DNA of 64,000 bases. Origin: Pseudomonas fluorescens (GTDB taxonomy: Bacteria; Pseudomonadota; Gammaproteobacteria; Pseudomonadales; Pseudomonadaceae). The position numbers and the translations under genes are program-made. The notes under the pieces were generated by a model, which searched no databases, was not told the DNA's origin, and saw only the letters and a list, made by a program, of their open reading frames with translations. Location: NCBI RefSeq assembly GCF_902498065.1, contig NZ_CABVIR010000011.1, forward strand, positions 57,924 to 121,923. The letters run 5' to 3'. This document shows positions 62,733 to 64,000 of the stretch, in pieces (position 1 is the stretch's first letter; each line of letters opens with the position of its first letter).

Positions 62733-63620
62733 TCAATCCACCGCAACCGCAGGCTTGGCGGTACTGCCCATGGTCATGGTCGCGCCCACGGAAGCCAGAA
62801 TGATGCACATGATAGCCATCCACTGTGACAGTGAGAGGTACTCATGGAGGAACAACAGGCCTGATAGTGCACCGAATGCAGGTTCAATACTCATCAGCGT
62901 GCCGAAGGTCCGAGCTGGAATTCGGGTAAGGGCGACCATTTCCAGCGTATAGGGCAGGGCGGTGGACAACAGGGCGACGCCAATCGCTACAGGGATCAGC
63001 GATGGCGTCAGCAGTGCCGCGCCAGCATGCACAATGCCGATCGGCGCTACGAACAGTGCGGCGATCATGACGCCCAGTGCGGCAGTCTGTACGCCATTGT
63101 CTGCACCGGCCTTCTGGCCAAATAGAATGTACAACGCCCAACAGACCCCTGCGCCCAAGGCATAACCCGCTCCGACCAGATCAATGCCGGCAGTCGTGGC
63201 ACCCGTAGGTATTAACAGCAGCAACCCGACGGCGGCCAGGGCGATCCATAGAAAGTCGATCGCGCGACGTGAGGCATAAATGGCGACCGCCAATGGCCCG
63301 GTGAATTCCAGTGCTACCGCGATGCCCAGAGGGACGGTGCGTAGGGACATATAGAAGAGGAAGTTCATGCCGCCAAGTGCCATCCCGTACACAATGACAG
63401 TGCGCAAGGATTTTGCTGTGAGCTTCGCACGCCATGGGCGCAGGAGCACCAGCATGATCACACTGGCGAAAATCAACCGCAGAGTCGTTGTCCCCTGCGC
63501 ACCGATAACAGGGAACATGCTCTTGGCCAGGGAGGCTCCGGACTGGATCGACGCCATGGCTATTAATAGCAGGCCAACCGAGAACAGGGTCGAGGCAAGG
63601 CTGCGAGGTTGATTATTCAT
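62733..63620 (-). CDS. rhtA: Threonine/homoserine exporter RhtA (EamA/DMT family)
   Basis: A 295-residue inner-membrane exporter with ten predicted membrane segments in two EamA repeats. Segments such as LIAMASIQSGASLAKSMFPV, LGIAVALEFTGPLAVAIYAS and RIPARTFGTLMSIEPAFGAL follow E. coli RhtA closely as I recall it. It exports threonine, homoserine and other amino acids. The start at 63620 aligns with the family N-terminus; a 22-codon longer frame is unlikely. Stand-alone gene facing away from the rRNA-type promoters. Confidence 0.88.
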   Translation of the reverse strand: MNNQPRSLASTLFSVGLLLIAMASIQSGASLAKSMFPVIGAQGTTTLRLIFASVIMLVLLRPWRAKLTAKSLRTVIVYGMALGGMNFLFYMSLRTVPLGIAVALEFTGPLAVAIYASRRAIDFLWIALAAVGLLLLIPTGATTAGIDLVGAGYALGAGVCWALYILFGQKAGADNGVQTAALGVMIAALFVAPIGIVHAGAALLTPSLIPVAIGVALLSTALPYTLEMVALTRIPARTFGTLMSIEPAFGALSGLLFLHEYLSLSQWMAIMCIILASVGATMTMGSTAKPAVAVD

Positions 63621-63753
63621 TGCGTGGCATCGTCCAAGGCAGGAAGCAAGAGTGTTGCTTTGTGTGTTGGGCAATATACTGCGCATTCCTGGAGGTCGCG
63701 TCTATATATAAGCGGGGTTTTTGAACATCCTGATAGAAAAGCGTAATTAGGTG

Positions 63754-63781
63754 TTGACGGCAGATTCTGGAAGCCTATAAT
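63754..63781 (+). promoter_or_regulatory. Strong promoter P1 of a probable rRNA operon leader
   Basis: TTGACG (63754-63759), 16 bases, TATAAT (63776-63781), followed by a GC-rich TCGCCCC discriminator as in stringently controlled promoters. The sequence around it agrees with rrn leaders of Pseudomonas as I recall them. Confidence 0.8.
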
Positions 63782-63956
63782 TCGCCCCACTTCCGGCGCA
63801 GTCGAAACGGAAAACTCCTTGGCAAACAAAGAGTTACGCAGTTTTCGGCAGCGAGTTGCTTCAGGTCATCGAAGCCCAGAAGGAGTTGGTTGAGCAGTGT
63901 GTTGTCGCTCAATTGACGGTTCGATCTTCTCGGTCGAAAGCGGAGAAAAAGAGGTG

Positions 63957-63984
63957 TTGACAGCAGCGAGTAACGCTGTAGAAT
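63957..63984 (+). promoter_or_regulatory. Strong promoter P2 of a probable rRNA operon leader
   Basis: TTGACA (63957-63962), 16 bases, TAGAAT (63979-63984), again followed by TCGCCTCC. The 380 bases after rhtA hold no gene; they look like the start of a long non-coding leader that continues beyond the window toward 16S rRNA. Confidence 0.82.
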
Positions 63985-64000
63985 TCGCCTCCCGCTAACG

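Noticed and set aside
63617..63829. 70-codon minus-strand frame at the right edge
   Set aside because: It overlaps the rrn-type promoter region and has no plausible ribosome site or similarity.

Overview
The window looks like a chromosome segment from a fluorescent Pseudomonas (P. fluorescens group). The evidence is GC-rich, strongly codon-biased genes, many REP/BIME palindromes of the 'GTGGGAGC...GC' type in the gaps, a pyoverdine locus with PvdS-type promoters, an acyclic-terpene (atu) operon, and Pseudomonas-type SfnR/Msu sulfur genes. I see no phage, insertion sequence, CRISPR array or tRNA. The assignments rest on motifs, length, gene order and family knowledge; no database search was run.

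Layout. (1) 1-3.6 kb, housekeeping and motility: an edge-truncated gene, cheV behind a FliA promoter, a MOSC protein, ppnP and a DEDDh exonuclease. (2) 3.7-12.8 kb: atuABCDEF (minus strand) with divergent atuR, the citronellol/geraniol catabolic operon; two inverted-repeat operators lie between atuA and atuR. (3) 12.9-44.8 kb: a siderophore island. It has an IucB-type acetyltransferase (pvdY-like), the sigma factor pvdS with a Fur box, and the 4,332-residue chromophore NRPS pvdL. An alpha/beta hydrolase follows. A periplasmic thiol-redox set (dsbG, a TlpA-like protein, dsbD) sits divergent from a two-component system. Then come a GNAT protein, pvdH, an mbtH-like gene, and the eight-gene fpvG-H-J-K-C-D-E-F set for reduction and import of iron from pyoverdine. 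Four iron-starvation boxes (TAAAT/TAATT-N16-CGT) precede pvdY, pvdL, pvdH and mbtH.

(4) 45-53.8 kb: a sulfur-scavenging region. An SfnB-like flavin-dependent enzyme with a MetI/MetQ-type transporter pair is followed by soxR with its target monooxygenase, then msuE-msuD-msuC-sfnR. A 20-bp palindrome (ACTGTT-N8-AACAGT) plus a sigma-54 promoter precedes both the SfnB-like gene and msuE, which suggests one SfnR circuit. (5) 54-63.6 kb: small lipoproteins, a LysE exporter, a cysteine desulfurase, an X-Pro aminopeptidase, LysR and TetR regulators each divergent from oxidoreductases, and an RhtA exporter. (6) 63.7-64.0 kb: two strong tandem promoters that look like the leader of an rRNA operon beginning beyond the window.

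Most notable: a REP pair carried in frame inside fpvD; the shared SfnR/sigma-54 architecture; the mbtH promoter overlapping the pvdH stop codon; the structured pvdL leader; and the PmrA-like box between dsbD and its neighbouring two-component system.
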